Shown here: one piece after another, positions 35,423-44,943 of the stretch
How positions within the stretch are numbered: position 1 is the stretch's first letter
Layout of the letters: the number at the start of each line of letters is the position of its first letter
Source of the DNA: CAVSQX01 sp963730225
GTDB lineage: Bacteria > Planctomycetota > Phycisphaerae > Tepidisphaerales > Tepidisphaeraceae
Length of the DNA stretch: 64,000 bases
Direction of reading: 5' to 3'
NCBI GenBank assembly: GCA_963730225.1
Contig: CAVSQX010000003.1
Location: 62,001-126,000 of the forward strand
Made by a program: the position numbers and the translations under genes
The notes under the pieces: model-generated
What the model was told of the DNA's origin: nothing
The model's input: the letters and a program-made list of their open reading frames with translations, nothing else
The model's database searches: none

Positions 35423-38400
35423 ATGGCGGTAATTCGCTTGTTCGAACGCCAACCCACTTTGCCGCCGCGTGGCCTTATCGCCCGCAGCCTGCTCATATGC
35501 CTTCTCCTTGCCGTCGTGGCAACTACCGTGCACGCCGATTCGGCGCCTTCCGCATTGAGCATCGTAGCAAAGCGAGTGGATGGATTTGAATTCGGTGCCT
35601 GGAGGGCGGCGGACGGCAACCAGTCGGTGGGTGCTGTATCTGTTGTTGATGAATCTCCGCTGACTCATGCGTCAGCTGCATCAGCACGAAGCCTTCTCAT
35701 CGAGCCGAGTTTCAGCGGAGAATTCGCCGGATTTGGCGCGGAACCGGCCTCCCCGTTGATCATCCCAGGAAAGATGGCCTCGCTGGGGATGCAGATCAAG
35801 ATTAGCGATCCCGGATATGACGTAAAGGTCGGCTTCCGCGACGGTTGGGGCCGTGATCGCGTCGATGAAAAATACCTGCAATGGCAGATCCCCACCAGAG
35901 GCGCCGACAACCAATGGAAAGACGTCAAATTTGAGATTCCGCCGGCATGGGTGCAGCCGGTTCAGATTACAGGCATCTCCATCGACAACTGGGGGGCCAA
36001 GTCGATCAAGAAGCAAGTTCAGTTGCTGATTTCGCAGGTGGAGGTAAAGACCGATCTCTCCAACCTTGACCCGGCAACCGGAATCCTGACCAGTTGGACG
36101 CCGGACCCGGAGCGGAATAACTCCGCCGAAGCGGCAAAGACAGCGCCTGCCACGCCTTTGGTTCAGCTACATATGTCCACTTCCGAGCCTGGAAATGTAT
36201 TTGTTGATGCGCCGCCACATGCCAGCATCTGCGTGCAGAATTGGAAGCCGTCTTCGCTAAACGGTCTATTCAAGTACCGCATCGTCGACTCCGACAAGCA
36301 AGTCCTCGATTCCGGTCAGCGTCCCATTCAGGCCCAGAGCATGACGGGATTTGACTTGCCCCTGACCGCAAAGCGATTTGGAGTCAACACGCTGGAGGCG
36401 GAAATTGAGCTTCCCGACAACACGACGGTGTCCCGAAAATTGTCGTACGCGCGCGTTCCGCAACAACTGCAATTGACCGAACAGGAAAAACTCGCTTCGC
36501 CTTATGGAATCAATTACTTCGGTGGAAGCGAGCCGATCCTCTGGGCGTTCCGACGAGCCGGAATAGTCTGGTTCCGCGAATACGCATTTACGTATCCCGC
36601 ACTGATGCACGCCAGGGGGGACGGTTCGTTTTCTGGATGGCCGAATTTCCTGGGCATGGTTCGGGCATATCAGGATGTCGGCGCAGAATTATTGCCGGTA
36701 TTGCAGCGATCCATCGTCCGGCCGAATCTGAGAGATGGAATGCCGGTCGATGAAATGGGCCCCAGTGCGGAATGGGTGCGCAACATGACCAGCATACTGC
36801 TGGCTTTCCCGCAGGTTAAGTATTGGGAAGCATCCAACGAGTACGATCTTCCGACAGAAAACTCCACAGCCGAACAGGCCGTGAACTGGCTGAATTATGA
36901 GAAATACCACGCCAAGCTGGCTGAGATTGCGCAGCTGGTGGGATCAGGCAGCATCACAATCGTCGAGAACGGACACCCCGGCATTTTTCCTGAGGTGGAA
37001 CGAACGTGTGTGCAAAGCGGGTTTTTCGACAAGATTGGAGTGGTCAATTCTCATCACTACACGGGCACGGAGCCGCCGGAGCTGAATTGGCAGAACTTCA
37101 ACACGCACTCCGATTATTTGCTGAATCGAGACCCGGCGTTGCTTTACGACCAACTTCGAGAAACCTCCCGAGCCGCATGCAGCGATGGGAAACAGCGTCA
37201 ACACTGGTTGACAGAATTCGGGTGGGATACGCTGGCGGGCCCGGTCGTTTCGCCATTCGAACAGGCCGTCTTTTTGCAGCGCGGCTGGATGCTGGCAATG
37301 GCCGCCGGCTGTCAAAAGGCGTTTTGGTTTTACAATTTTGACAGCGCCAACCCAAAAGGCTTTTTCGACGGCTGCGGATTGTTTACCTACGACCAGCAGC
37401 CCAAGCCCGCGCTGTCGGCCATGGCGGCGTTAACCTCGATCCTGCCGACGCCCAAGTACATTGGCATGATCAATGCAGGTGACAACACTCAGGGTTACGT
37501 GTTCGCACAGAACGCCAAGTTCATCGCGGCCCTCTTTGCGATTCAGGGCCAAGGCCCAACCGTCACTCTCAATGCGGACCGGATTTACGATTATCTGGGA
37601 AATCAGATTACCGACCATTCGGTAACGCTGACCATGGCTCCGACCTACGCCGTTGGCATCAGCAAGGTTGATCCGTTCTATCTACAGACCGCGTACAATC
37701 TAGACTCTGCATACATGACCGGAGCGGCGGCTGGCGATTCGGTCACGTCGACGCTGGAGATCAATAACAATCGCGATGCCGCAATTCAATGCACGATCGA
37801 ATCGGCATTGCCAAGTGGATGGACAACGCAGACGCCTCTCATTCATGCGGCGGTCGGGCCGGGGGAACGGAAGCTGATTCCCATTTCGTTTGCTGTCAGC
37901 GCCGCTGAGCAGTTCGGCGTCCATATCGTGAAATTCCGCATCAGCGAGGAATCTCCCATCAAGGAAATCCCCCTGAAAGTGGTTGTGCACGCTCCCGTGA
38001 CGCTCAAGGTTGCGCCGATCACGGGTCGTCCTGGACAAACGCGGGTGGCTATGGAGATCGACAATCGTTCAGCGTTGCCTCGATCGGGAACTTTACGATT
38101 GACATTGCCCGCTGCATGGACGAGTGATCGGAGCAACATCCCGGTTAAATTGCTCGCGCCTGCCGAGTCTACCAGGCTTCCAATCGTGCTCACATGGGAT
38201 GATAGCTTCAAAGATGGGGAAGCAGCGACAGCCGAGTTCATAGACCAGGGTGGCTATCACACCACGGAACCGATAATTCCGTCGCAGCTCAAGATGCATA
38301 GCGCGTCCGGCGTCAAGCTCAACGGCGATCTCAGCGAATGGCCAGCCCAAACGGAAATCCCCGCCTGGGTGCTGGGCAGCACAGCAGGCCCCGCCAACGC

Positions 38401-38896
38401 ACGAGTTCATTTGGCTTGGTCTAGCGACGGAATCTATGTCGCAGTTAAGGTCCACGACAGCAAGGTTAAGAACAATGATCCTACCGCGTTCTGGACTCAA
38501 GATGCGCTGGAGTTGTTTGTGGATACCGCCGACGATAAGACTCCACGCGCGTTTGATGGTACAGACCATCAGTTCTGGTTCGTGCCGCTGGTCGCACAGC
38601 ACCGGGTCTACGCAGGCCGCTGGAAGGTGAAAAACGAAATTCCAGCGACACAATTCGATCTGTCGTCGGTGGTCGGTTTTTCTCAGGCGACGGCGGATGG
38701 TTATCTGATGGAATTCCTGCTGCCAAGCGCGCTTCTCAATGGATTTCATCCACAAGCCGGAGGCGCCGTCGGAATGAATCTCAATCTGGACGTGAAAGGG
38801 CGGGAGTTTGACCGTGAGGTTTTCTGGCCGCGAAGCAAAGCCTCGGGAGTTCAATTGCAGCAGCACAATTGGGGAACCATGAAGCTGGTGCAATAG
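35423..38896 (+). CDS. Secreted GH39/clan-A-like glycosidase with C-terminal CBM9-like domain
   Basis: The ATG at 35423 has GGAAG just upstream and yields a signal peptide (basic start, RSLLICLLLAVVATTVHA). The 1157-residue product has a beta-sandwich region (about 30-330), a TIM barrel with acid/base Glu473 in WEASNEYD and probable nucleophile Glu598 in HWLTEFGWDT, then NEW-type beta domains, and finally a CBM9-like domain (KLNGDLSEWP, followed by AWSSDGIYVAVKVHDS and QDALELFVDT). The two Glu residues in NE and TEFG contexts fit retaining clan GH-A enzymes such as GH39. The earlier start at 35375 lies in the operator and was rejected. It probably degrades the polymer outside the cytoplasm. 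Confidence 0.8.
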   Translation: MAVIRLFERQPTLPPRGLIARSLLICLLLAVVATTVHADSAPSALSIVAKRVDGFEFGAWRAADGNQSVGAVSVVDESPLTHASAASARSLLIEPSFSGEFAGFGAEPASPLIIPGKMASLGMQIKISDPGYDVKVGFRDGWGRDRVDEKYLQWQIPTRGADNQWKDVKFEIPPAWVQPVQITGISIDNWGAKSIKKQVQLLISQVEVKTDLSNLDPATGILTSWTPDPERNNSAEAAKTAPATPLVQLHMSTSEPGNVFVDAPPHASICVQNWKPSSLNGLFKYRIVDSDKQVLDSGQRPIQAQSMTGFDLPLTAKRFGVNTLEAEIELPDNTTVSRKLSYARVPQQLQLTEQEKLASPYGINYFGGSEPILWAFRRAGIVWFREYAFTYPALMHARGDGSFSGWPNFLGMVRAYQDVGAELLPVLQRSIVRPNLRDGMPVDEMGPSAEWVRNMTSILLAFPQVKYWEASNEYDLPTENSTAEQAVNWLNYEKYHAKLAEIAQLVGSGSITIVENGHPGIFPEVERTCVQSGFFDKIGVVNSHHYTGTEPPELNWQNFNTHSDYLLNRDPALLYDQLRETSRAACSDGKQRQHWLTEFGWDTLAGPVVSPFEQAVFLQRGWMLAMAAGCQKAFWFYNFDSANPKGFFDGCGLFTYDQQPKPALSAMAALTSILPTPKYIGMINAGDNTQGYVFAQNAKFIAALFAIQGQGPTVTLNADRIYDYLGNQITDHSVTLTMAPTYAVGISKVDPFYLQTAYNLDSAYMTGAAAGDSVTSTLEINNNRDAAIQCTIESALPSGWTTQTPLIHAAVGPGERKLIPISFAVSAAEQFGVHIVKFRISEESPIKEIPLKVVVHAPVTLKVAPITGRPGQTRVAMEIDNRSALPRSGTLRLTLPAAWTSDRSNIPVKLLAPAESTRLPIVLTWDDSFKDGEAATAEFIDQGGYHTTEPIIPSQLKMHSASGVKLNGDLSEWPAQTEIPAWVLGSTAGPANARVHLAWSSDGIYVAVKVHDSKVKNNDPTAFWTQDALELFVDTADDKTPRAFDGTDHQFWFVPLVAQHRVYAGRWKVKNEIPATQFDLSSVVGFSQATADGYLMEFLLPSALLNGFHPQAGGAVGMNLNLDVKGREFDREVFWPRSKASGVQLQQHNWGTMKLVQ

Positions 38897-38919
38897 CGAC
38901 ACGCCGTCGGAGGATACTC

Positions 38920-39954
38920 ATGAAAGCCCTTGTGCTTGAGAGCCAACATAATCTGAAGCTGCGCGAAATCCTGATCGAAGAACCGCTCAAGCCTGGGGAT
39001 GTTCGCATTCGCATCCACACCGTGGGAATCTGCGGTTCGGACGTGCATTATTACCAACATGGCAGAATCGGCCCATTTGTCGTTAATGAGCCAATGGTGC
39101 TTGGCCACGAAGCCGCGGGCACCGTGGTGGAAATCGGGCGCGACGTTAAAAACCTAAAGCCCGGCGACCGCGTTTGCATGGAACCAGGAATTCCGAATCC
39201 CAATTCGAAGACGTCTCGCCTTGGTATGTACAATCTCGACCCGGCCGTGCGTTTCTGGGCTACCCCGCCGGTGCATGGCGTGCTTCGGCCGCATGTCGTG
39301 CATCCCGCCGACTTCACCTTCAAGTTGCCGGACAATTTAACGTTTGCCGAAGGCGCGATGGTGGAGCCGCTGGCCGTTGGAATGCACGCAGCAACCAAAG
39401 CTCGAATCACGCCGGGTGATTTGGCGGTCGTGATCGGGGCAGGCCCGATCGGCATGGTGACAGCCCTGGCTGCCATCGCCGCTGGATGCAGCCGGGTCGT
39501 CATTACGGATGTCCAGCAACTGAAACTGGATCTGGCTCGTAGCATGGGCCCCATTGACGTCGTGAACGCAGCTCAATCGGATCCCGTATCGCATATACGG
39601 GACTTGTCCCAAGGCTGGGGCGCGGACGTGGTTTTCGAGTGCTCTGGCAATGCCAAGGCGGCAGCGACCGTGTTTGATCTGGTCTGCCCCGCGGGCCGAG
39701 TCGTCTATGTAGGCATGCCTGCGACGCCGATCAGCTATGACGTCGTAGCCGCCCAATTGAAAGAAGCGCGAGTCGAACACGTTTTCCGATACGCACATGT
39801 TTATCCGCGCGCCGTCGCCCTGATGGGAAGCGGAAGGATCGATGTCAAGCCGCTGATTACCAACCGCTTTCCGTTTGGACAGAGCGTCGAGGCGTTCGAT
39901 TTTGCCTGCCGAATGCCGGCTGGCTCTGTGAAAGCGCAAATCGAACTGGAATGA
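38920..39954 (+). CDS. Zinc-dependent xylitol/L-iditol (sorbitol) dehydrogenase
   Basis: The ATG at 38920 follows a strong ribosome site (GGAGG, six bases before). The protein is a medium-chain dehydrogenase: GICGSDVHYY and GHEAAG carry the catalytic zinc ligands, and VVIGAGPIGMVTALAA is the NAD-binding motif. EPGIPNPNSKTSRLGMYNLD followed by RFWATPPVHG is the polyol-dehydrogenase version of the lobe loop, in which the four structural-zinc Cys are absent. Such enzymes oxidise xylitol or sorbitol to the ketose. The next gene is an L-xylulose-reductase-like SDR starting at the stop (ATGA), so the pair probably converts L-xylulose to xylitol to D-xylulose. Confidence 0.88.
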   Translation: MKALVLESQHNLKLREILIEEPLKPGDVRIRIHTVGICGSDVHYYQHGRIGPFVVNEPMVLGHEAAGTVVEIGRDVKNLKPGDRVCMEPGIPNPNSKTSRLGMYNLDPAVRFWATPPVHGVLRPHVVHPADFTFKLPDNLTFAEGAMVEPLAVGMHAATKARITPGDLAVVIGAGPIGMVTALAAIAAGCSRVVITDVQQLKLDLARSMGPIDVVNAAQSDPVSHIRDLSQGWGADVVFECSGNAKAAATVFDLVCPAGRVVYVGMPATPISYDVVAAQLKEARVEHVFRYAHVYPRAVALMGSGRIDVKPLITNRFPFGQSVEAFDFACRMPAGSVKAQIELE

Positions 39955-40688
39955 CGATGGATATCCGATTCACAAACCGTCGAGCGCTGGTGACTGGTGC
40001 CGGCCAGGGCATTGGAAGAGAAATCGCTACGCTGTTGACGACGCTCGGGGCCAAAGTAATCGCCGTCAGCCGCTCACCAGAGAATCTCAAAAGTCTCAAA
40101 ACCGAAATCGGATGCGAGACGATCATCGCCGACCTTTCCATCACCTCGGCGGCGCGCCAAGCGGCGGAACGCGCCGGGCGGGTTGATCTTCTGGTGAACA
40201 ACGCAGGCATCTCGCTGCCTCAGCCGTTTATTGAGACGACGAGCGACGCGCTGGATCGCACGATGGCAGTTAATCTTCGAGCGGCGCTGATCGTCTCGCA
40301 GGTGGTTGTCCGCGGGATGATCGACGACAAACGAGGCGGGGCGATCGTGAATATTTCAAGCCAGGCTTCCATGGTTGGCTTGAAGGATCATGCGGCGTAT
40401 TGCGCGTCGAAGGGCGCGCTGGATCAACTGACTCGCGTGATGGCGTTGGAACTCGGGCCGCACAACATTCGTGTAAACGCCGTCAACCCCACGGTAACGC
40501 TGACGCCGATGGGCGAAATGGCCTGGGGCGATCCGGCGAAGAGCCGTCCGATGCTCGAAAAGATTCCTCTGGGCCGATTCGCCAAACCCCTGGACGTCGC
40601 CCACGCCGTCGCTTTCCTGCTATCCGATCTGGCGCAGATGATCCACGGGGTCATGCTTCCCGTCGACGGTGGGTTCCTCGCAACCTGA
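39951..40688 (+). CDS. SDR-family reductase, L-xylulose reductase (DCXR)-like
   Basis: The 245-residue protein has TGAGQGIG for NADP binding, NNAG, catalytic Ser in VNISSQASM and YCASK with Tyr and Lys. Long stretches agree with animal and fungal dicarbonyl/L-xylulose reductase, notably VMALELGPHNIRVNAVNPTV, MGEMAWGDP and IPLGRFAKPLDVAHAVAFLL. The start is the ATG at 39951, overlapping the previous stop, or the ATG at 39957. Together with the xylitol dehydrogenase it makes the lower part of an oxido-reductive pentose route, better known from fungi. The assignment rests on remembered family sequences. Confidence 0.85.
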   Translation: MTMDIRFTNRRALVTGAGQGIGREIATLLTTLGAKVIAVSRSPENLKSLKTEIGCETIIADLSITSAARQAAERAGRVDLLVNNAGISLPQPFIETTSDALDRTMAVNLRAALIVSQVVVRGMIDDKRGGAIVNISSQASMVGLKDHAAYCASKGALDQLTRVMALELGPHNIRVNAVNPTVTLTPMGEMAWGDPAKSRPMLEKIPLGRFAKPLDVAHAVAFLLSDLAQMIHGVMLPVDGGFLAT

Positions 40689-40696
40689 GAACTTCC

Positions 40697-42715
40697 ATGA
40701 TCGGGGACAACGAGGAACTCGTGTATTTTGGAACGGCCTGGTATCCGGAACATTGGCCCGAATCCCGCTGGGCTTTGGATCTGGAACTCATGCGCGCCGC
40801 CAATCTCAACGTGGTGCGCATCGGCGATTATGCCTGGAGTCGCCTGGAGCCGGCACAGGGGGACTATCGTCTCGACTGGATGCATCGTGCGGTCGACCTG
40901 GCGCACCAATTCTCATTATTCGTTGTCATCGCAACGCCCACCGACGCTCCGCCGGCATGGATGACGGAAAAGTATCCGCAGATTCTTCGCGTCGAACAGG
41001 ATGGCAGGACGACAACGCATGGGGGCCGTCGCCATTTCAATCCGCTTGATCCACGCTTCCGGGAGTTCTCAACCGGAATCGCAGCAGCGCTGTCGGAGCG
41101 ATTCGGCAAGCATCCAAATGTAATCGGTTGGCAAGTCGGCAATGAGTTTTGCAGATATTCCTATGACGAGCATACCCGCAAGCTCTTTCAGCAGTGGCTT
41201 CGAACTCGTTACGAGACTCTCGAATCGCTGAATCGCCGCTGGACGACGTCCTACTGGAGCCAGGAGTACACCGACTGGTCCCAGATTCACATTCCCGTTG
41301 GCTGGCAAAATCCTTGCCTCGAGCTGGCATTTTTCAGATTCATGTCCGACGCGTTTGCGAAGTTCCAGAGAATTCAAGCTGACGCGATACGCTCCCATGC
41401 GTCCGACAGACAGTGGATCACCACCAATATGCACGGGACCGAAGAGCTGGACTTCACCCAGATTGTCGAAAGTGCCGACATCGCGTCGTGGGACGCATAT
41501 CCGCCGACGCCGACAATTGACCACCTGGAATTCGGCTGGGTGAGCGATTTTTGTCGGACTATCAAGCGGCGGCCGCACTGGATCATGGAAACGCAGTCGC
41601 AGCATAAGAATTGGGCTCCCCCGAATTGTTCGATGCCGCGCGGTGTTCTTCGCGGTTTGACCTGGCATTTTCTGGGGCATGGCGCACAAGCAGTTCTCTT
41701 TTGGCAATGGCGGGCCGCACTGGGCGGCCAGGAGCAGTACCACGGATCAATCATCGCGCCCGACGGAAATCCGAAACCACATTACGCGGAACTGAAGGAA
41801 ATTGGGGCCGAAATTCGCAGGTTGGCGCCGCTTCTGGCGAGAGCTTCTGTCACGACATCAGTCGCACTTGTCTATTCCTATGTCAATCAGCGCGCGGTGG
41901 ATCGCCAACGGCATCATACGCAGTTTGATCCGTTGAAGCACATGATTCAATTCTACCGCCCGTTTCGAGAAATGGCGTTGGACGTGGACATTATATCCCC
42001 GGCGGCAATCTCCAACAGATATCGCCTGATCGTTGCCCCTCATCTACATACATTAGACGCGCAATTGATTGATAAGCTCATGAACTACGTGCGAAGCGGA
42101 GGTCATTTGCTGCTGGGTCCGCGATCGGGTTTCAAAGACGAGCACAACACGCTGCTGCCTTCGCGGCAGCCGGGAGCCGGCTTGTCGGAATTGCTCGGGG
42201 CGAGCGTCGAGGAGTACCACACGCTCGATCAGCCTGTGCCGGTAAACGGCTCGATCGGCCAGGGCGTGGCAACGATTTGGGCTGAATACCTGACTCCGAC
42301 AGCCCAAGATGTTCAGATCCTGTTTCGCTATGGAACATACAACGGTTGGATTGATGACAAACCCGCGATGATCACCCGCGCGGTGGAGCGCGGCCGGATC
42401 AGTTACCTGGGTGCCTGGCTGGAGGCGAAACTGATGCGAGCAGTCATGGAGTGGGCGACGCGCGTGAGTGAAGTATTCGTTCATTTTCCGACTCCGCCAA
42501 AATCAGTGGAGGTATGCTGCCGCGCGGGAAATGGGAGAGAAGTCTATGTGCTGATAAACCATGGCCCTAACCCCGAGCGGGTGCAGCTACCGCGTCCAAT
42601 GATCAATGCGCTCACCGAAACCTTGGCGGAATCGAACATCGAATTACCCGCTTACGGAGTTTCCGTCATGGTCGATTCGCTGTTGACGCCGCCTGCCGAG
42701 TCGTCAAAGGAGTAG
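40697..42715 (+). CDS. GH42 beta-galactosidase
   Basis: The start ATG at 40697 lies eight bases after the SDR stop and immediately precedes the family start ELVYFGTAWYPEHWPESRW. The product has 672 residues, normal for GH42. The acid/base is Glu150 in GWQVGNEFCRY and the nucleophile Glu299 in PHWIMETQSQ. The later domains, a Rossmann-like trimerisation domain (about 390-600) and a small beta domain, are present. There is no signal peptide, so it works on imported beta-galactosides or alpha-arabinosides. A longer open frame upstream lies inside the SDR gene and was discarded. Confidence 0.93.
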   Translation: MIGDNEELVYFGTAWYPEHWPESRWALDLELMRAANLNVVRIGDYAWSRLEPAQGDYRLDWMHRAVDLAHQFSLFVVIATPTDAPPAWMTEKYPQILRVEQDGRTTTHGGRRHFNPLDPRFREFSTGIAAALSERFGKHPNVIGWQVGNEFCRYSYDEHTRKLFQQWLRTRYETLESLNRRWTTSYWSQEYTDWSQIHIPVGWQNPCLELAFFRFMSDAFAKFQRIQADAIRSHASDRQWITTNMHGTEELDFTQIVESADIASWDAYPPTPTIDHLEFGWVSDFCRTIKRRPHWIMETQSQHKNWAPPNCSMPRGVLRGLTWHFLGHGAQAVLFWQWRAALGGQEQYHGSIIAPDGNPKPHYAELKEIGAEIRRLAPLLARASVTTSVALVYSYVNQRAVDRQRHHTQFDPLKHMIQFYRPFREMALDVDIISPAAISNRYRLIVAPHLHTLDAQLIDKLMNYVRSGGHLLLGPRSGFKDEHNTLLPSRQPGAGLSELLGASVEEYHTLDQPVPVNGSIGQGVATIWAEYLTPTAQDVQILFRYGTYNGWIDDKPAMITRAVERGRISYLGAWLEAKLMRAVMEWATRVSEVFVHFPTPPKSVEVCCRAGNGREVYVLINHGPNPERVQLPRPMINALTETLAESNIELPAYGVSVMVDSLLTPPAESSKE

Positions 42716-42719
42716 CCCG

Positions 42720-44111
42720 TTGAATGCCTGGAAAAGCCTGCGAAGGATGTATTGCTTGGCCTGCATTTCTGTCGCTCTTACCAATGCATTGGCCAAAGGA
42801 CAACCCACAGCGGGAATCGCAAACCCAATTTATGATATTCCGCGCCTGGAGCCAAGCGCGGTCGGCAGCAACGCTCCCGATTCGGCCAAGCTCGGCTTCC
42901 GGATCGACGTTCTCCATGGACTTCCGCCGCAGTCCAGCACGCCTGACGACTTTGATGCCTCGGTCAGTCTGGGATGGGACGATCGCGGGTTGCTGGTATT
43001 CGTCGATGTCACCGATTCGGAGATTCAGCAAAACGAAGTGACAAAATCTCGGCAGGATGGAGATTCGATCGATGTTATCGTCTCTGTTGCGCCGGACCGG
43101 CTGAACTGCTGGCAGACATCTATTCCCATAAGGCTTGGCGCCCAGGGCCAAAGCCGTCGGGCTTGGCCGATCATTGCCAGTCCCGATCTAGGCACAAATA
43201 ATCTGAAGGCACAATGCACTGCAACGGAAACGAGAACTCAAACCGGATGTTTTGTAGAAGCACTGCTGCCCTTGAATGTCGCGTCGGTTCAGCCGGCCAA
43301 GGGGCTCGAACTGTCGCTCCAGGTGCGCGTCAATAAGAATCGCAGCGCAGAACAGCCCACTCGTTTGACCTGGGCTCCGGAGGCTGAAGATGGAACTCCG
43401 GGCATTCGGATGGAACCGATTCGCCTTGCGGAGAATGCCAGTCCCGCCATCACCGCGGCGGCTACCGCCGAATACGTGCATTTTCGCCGCGTTCGCATTC
43501 GAGTGGCGACTTCAGCTCGCCCCACCGTCCCGACCGCGGAAATCCGGCCTGGCTCGGGGCCGGCGGTTTATGTTTCATTGAAGCAATCCGGACGGTCATG
43601 GGTCGGCGCATCGGCACTTCCAATCCCCGAAATCGGCGAAACGTATGGGCCGCTTCCCGTGAGTCTTGATGATCGTGTGTTCGACACAATCTACCTGCCA
43701 GATGCGACGCGGACCCGTCAACGCGCCTTTGCCGATCTTCAAATTGGATTCCAATCGTTTGTTTTTTCCGGCAGTTCCTTTCCGCAGCCGCGATTTGAAG
43801 ATCCGAATCTGGTCGAAGATCTCATTGGTCCGTTCACCCTCCACACCGATTATTACGACAAGAACTACAATCCGGTGACGACCGCCAACGAACCGGGCCG
43901 TTATGGCGCAATTGTGGAAATCCGACCAGACCATGGGCCGGTGACCAGGCGATTTGCAACGCTTTATCGCCAACCGCGCCAAGTCGATTGGAGCCGCGGA
44001 TCCCAAGGCATCGCTGCCTCCGGAGCTTGGTGTCGATGCCGTCGTCGCTGCCGAACAGGCTCCGACGCTGGCCGAGTTTTTCAAGAATCAACTCTACCAA
44101 AGTTTAATTAG
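42720..44111 (+). CDS. Exported protein with CBM9-like domain, N-terminal frame of a frameshifted esterase gene
   Basis: The TTG at 42720 has AAAGGAG seven bases upstream; an internal ATG at 42747 is possible. A hydrophobic export segment (CLACISVALTNALAKG) is followed by a CBM9-like domain (LGWDDRGLLVFVDVTDSEIQ). A middle domain of unknown type follows (about residues 240-420). After RRFATLYRQPR the reading looks unnatural (GAWCRCRRRCRTG) until the stop at 44111. The natural continuation is in the next frame, which holds an esterase domain, so 42720-44916 is probably one gene with a single extra base near 43975-44015. Confidence 0.7.
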   Translation: MNAWKSLRRMYCLACISVALTNALAKGQPTAGIANPIYDIPRLEPSAVGSNAPDSAKLGFRIDVLHGLPPQSSTPDDFDASVSLGWDDRGLLVFVDVTDSEIQQNEVTKSRQDGDSIDVIVSVAPDRLNCWQTSIPIRLGAQGQSRRAWPIIASPDLGTNNLKAQCTATETRTQTGCFVEALLPLNVASVQPAKGLELSLQVRVNKNRSAEQPTRLTWAPEAEDGTPGIRMEPIRLAENASPAITAAATAEYVHFRRVRIRVATSARPTVPTAEIRPGSGPAVYVSLKQSGRSWVGASALPIPEIGETYGPLPVSLDDRVFDTIYLPDATRTRQRAFADLQIGFQSFVFSGSSFPQPRFEDPNLVEDLIGPFTLHTDYYDKNYNPVTTANEPGRYGAIVEIRPDHGPVTRRFATLYRQPRQVDWSRGSQGIAASGAWCRCRRRCRTGSDAGRVFQESTLPKFN

Positions 44112-44916
44112 CGACGGCCGTTCAGCGACCACCCTGGCATGGCTGCATGAGACCAGCGCCGACGCCGGTGCCGTTCCGCTACGACTCGGGGTGGTTGCGA
44201 CCAACGCGGCGTGGTGGTATGGCCTGAAAAAGAAAACCGGCGATCTGATCCCGTATGCCTACTTAATCCATGTTCCACAACCGCGCACATCGTCCGAATC
44301 GCGCAAGTTTCCATTAATCATTTTCCTTCACGGAATCGGTGAGCGCGGCGACGATTTGCAACGCGTCGCCGTCTCTGGTCCTCCCGCCATTATCAAGCAC
44401 GAAGCGGATTGGCCCTTCATCAATACCTTTATCATTGCTTCACCGCAGTGTCCGCCGCGCGAATGGTGGGACCCACTTCAGCTTCGGGATCTGCTCGACG
44501 AAATTATCGCCAAATACCCGGTTGATCCGGATCGTATTTACCTGACTGGTCTCAGCATGGGTGGGTACGGAACCTGGGCGTTTGCGCAGGCATTTCCGCA
44601 GCGCTCAGCCGCCATCGCTCCAATTTGCGGAGCCGGCGATCCATTGGATGCGCGGCGATTGAAGGATCTTCCTATCTGGGCCTTCCATGGCGACAAAGAC
44701 CCGGTTGTGCCAATCGAAGGCGATTACCAAATGATTCGCGCTCTGCGCGATATTCAGGGTCGCGTTCGGTTTACCGTTTATCCTAATGTCGGCCATGTGT
44801 CGTGGATTCGCGCATACGCCGACCAGCGACTTTACGGTTGGTTCCTGCAACAGCGTCGCGGTGCTCCAACACAGAAGCGCGCCGCGGTTTCCGGCACTCA
44901 ACCATCGGAAGAATAG
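43954..44916 (+). CDS. Esterase/alpha-beta hydrolase domain, C-terminal frame of a frameshifted gene
   Basis: The first 13 or so residues of this frame look out of phase; from AADPKASLPPELGVDAV on it is natural. The fold is an alpha/beta hydrolase of the CE1/predicted-peptidase kind: FPLIIFLHGIGERGDD is the oxyanion loop, Ser in TGLSMGGYGTWAFA the nucleophile, Asp in FHGDKDPVVP and His in YPNVGHVSW complete the triad. With the upstream frame it makes an exported, carbohydrate-binding esterase of about 730 codons. It may remove acetyl or feruloyl groups. The start at 43954 (TTG) is only the edge of the open frame. Confidence 0.8.
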   Translation: MQRFIANRAKSIGAADPKASLPPELGVDAVVAAEQAPTLAEFFKNQLYQSLISDGRSATTLAWLHETSADAGAVPLRLGVVATNAAWWYGLKKKTGDLIPYAYLIHVPQPRTSSESRKFPLIIFLHGIGERGDDLQRVAVSGPPAIIKHEADWPFINTFIIASPQCPPREWWDPLQLRDLLDEIIAKYPVDPDRIYLTGLSMGGYGTWAFAQAFPQRSAAIAPICGAGDPLDARRLKDLPIWAFHGDKDPVVPIEGDYQMIRALRDIQGRVRFTVYPNVGHVSWIRAYADQRLYGWFLQQRRGAPTQKRAAVSGTQPSEE

Positions 44917-44943
44917 GCGAATTGCTTTTCCGCCGAGCTACTT

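Noticed and set aside
40400..40696. Upstream extension of the GH42 frame
   Set aside because: It lies inside the L-xylulose-reductase-like gene in another phase and is Arg/Gly-rich nonsense; GH42 proteins begin at the ATG near 40697.
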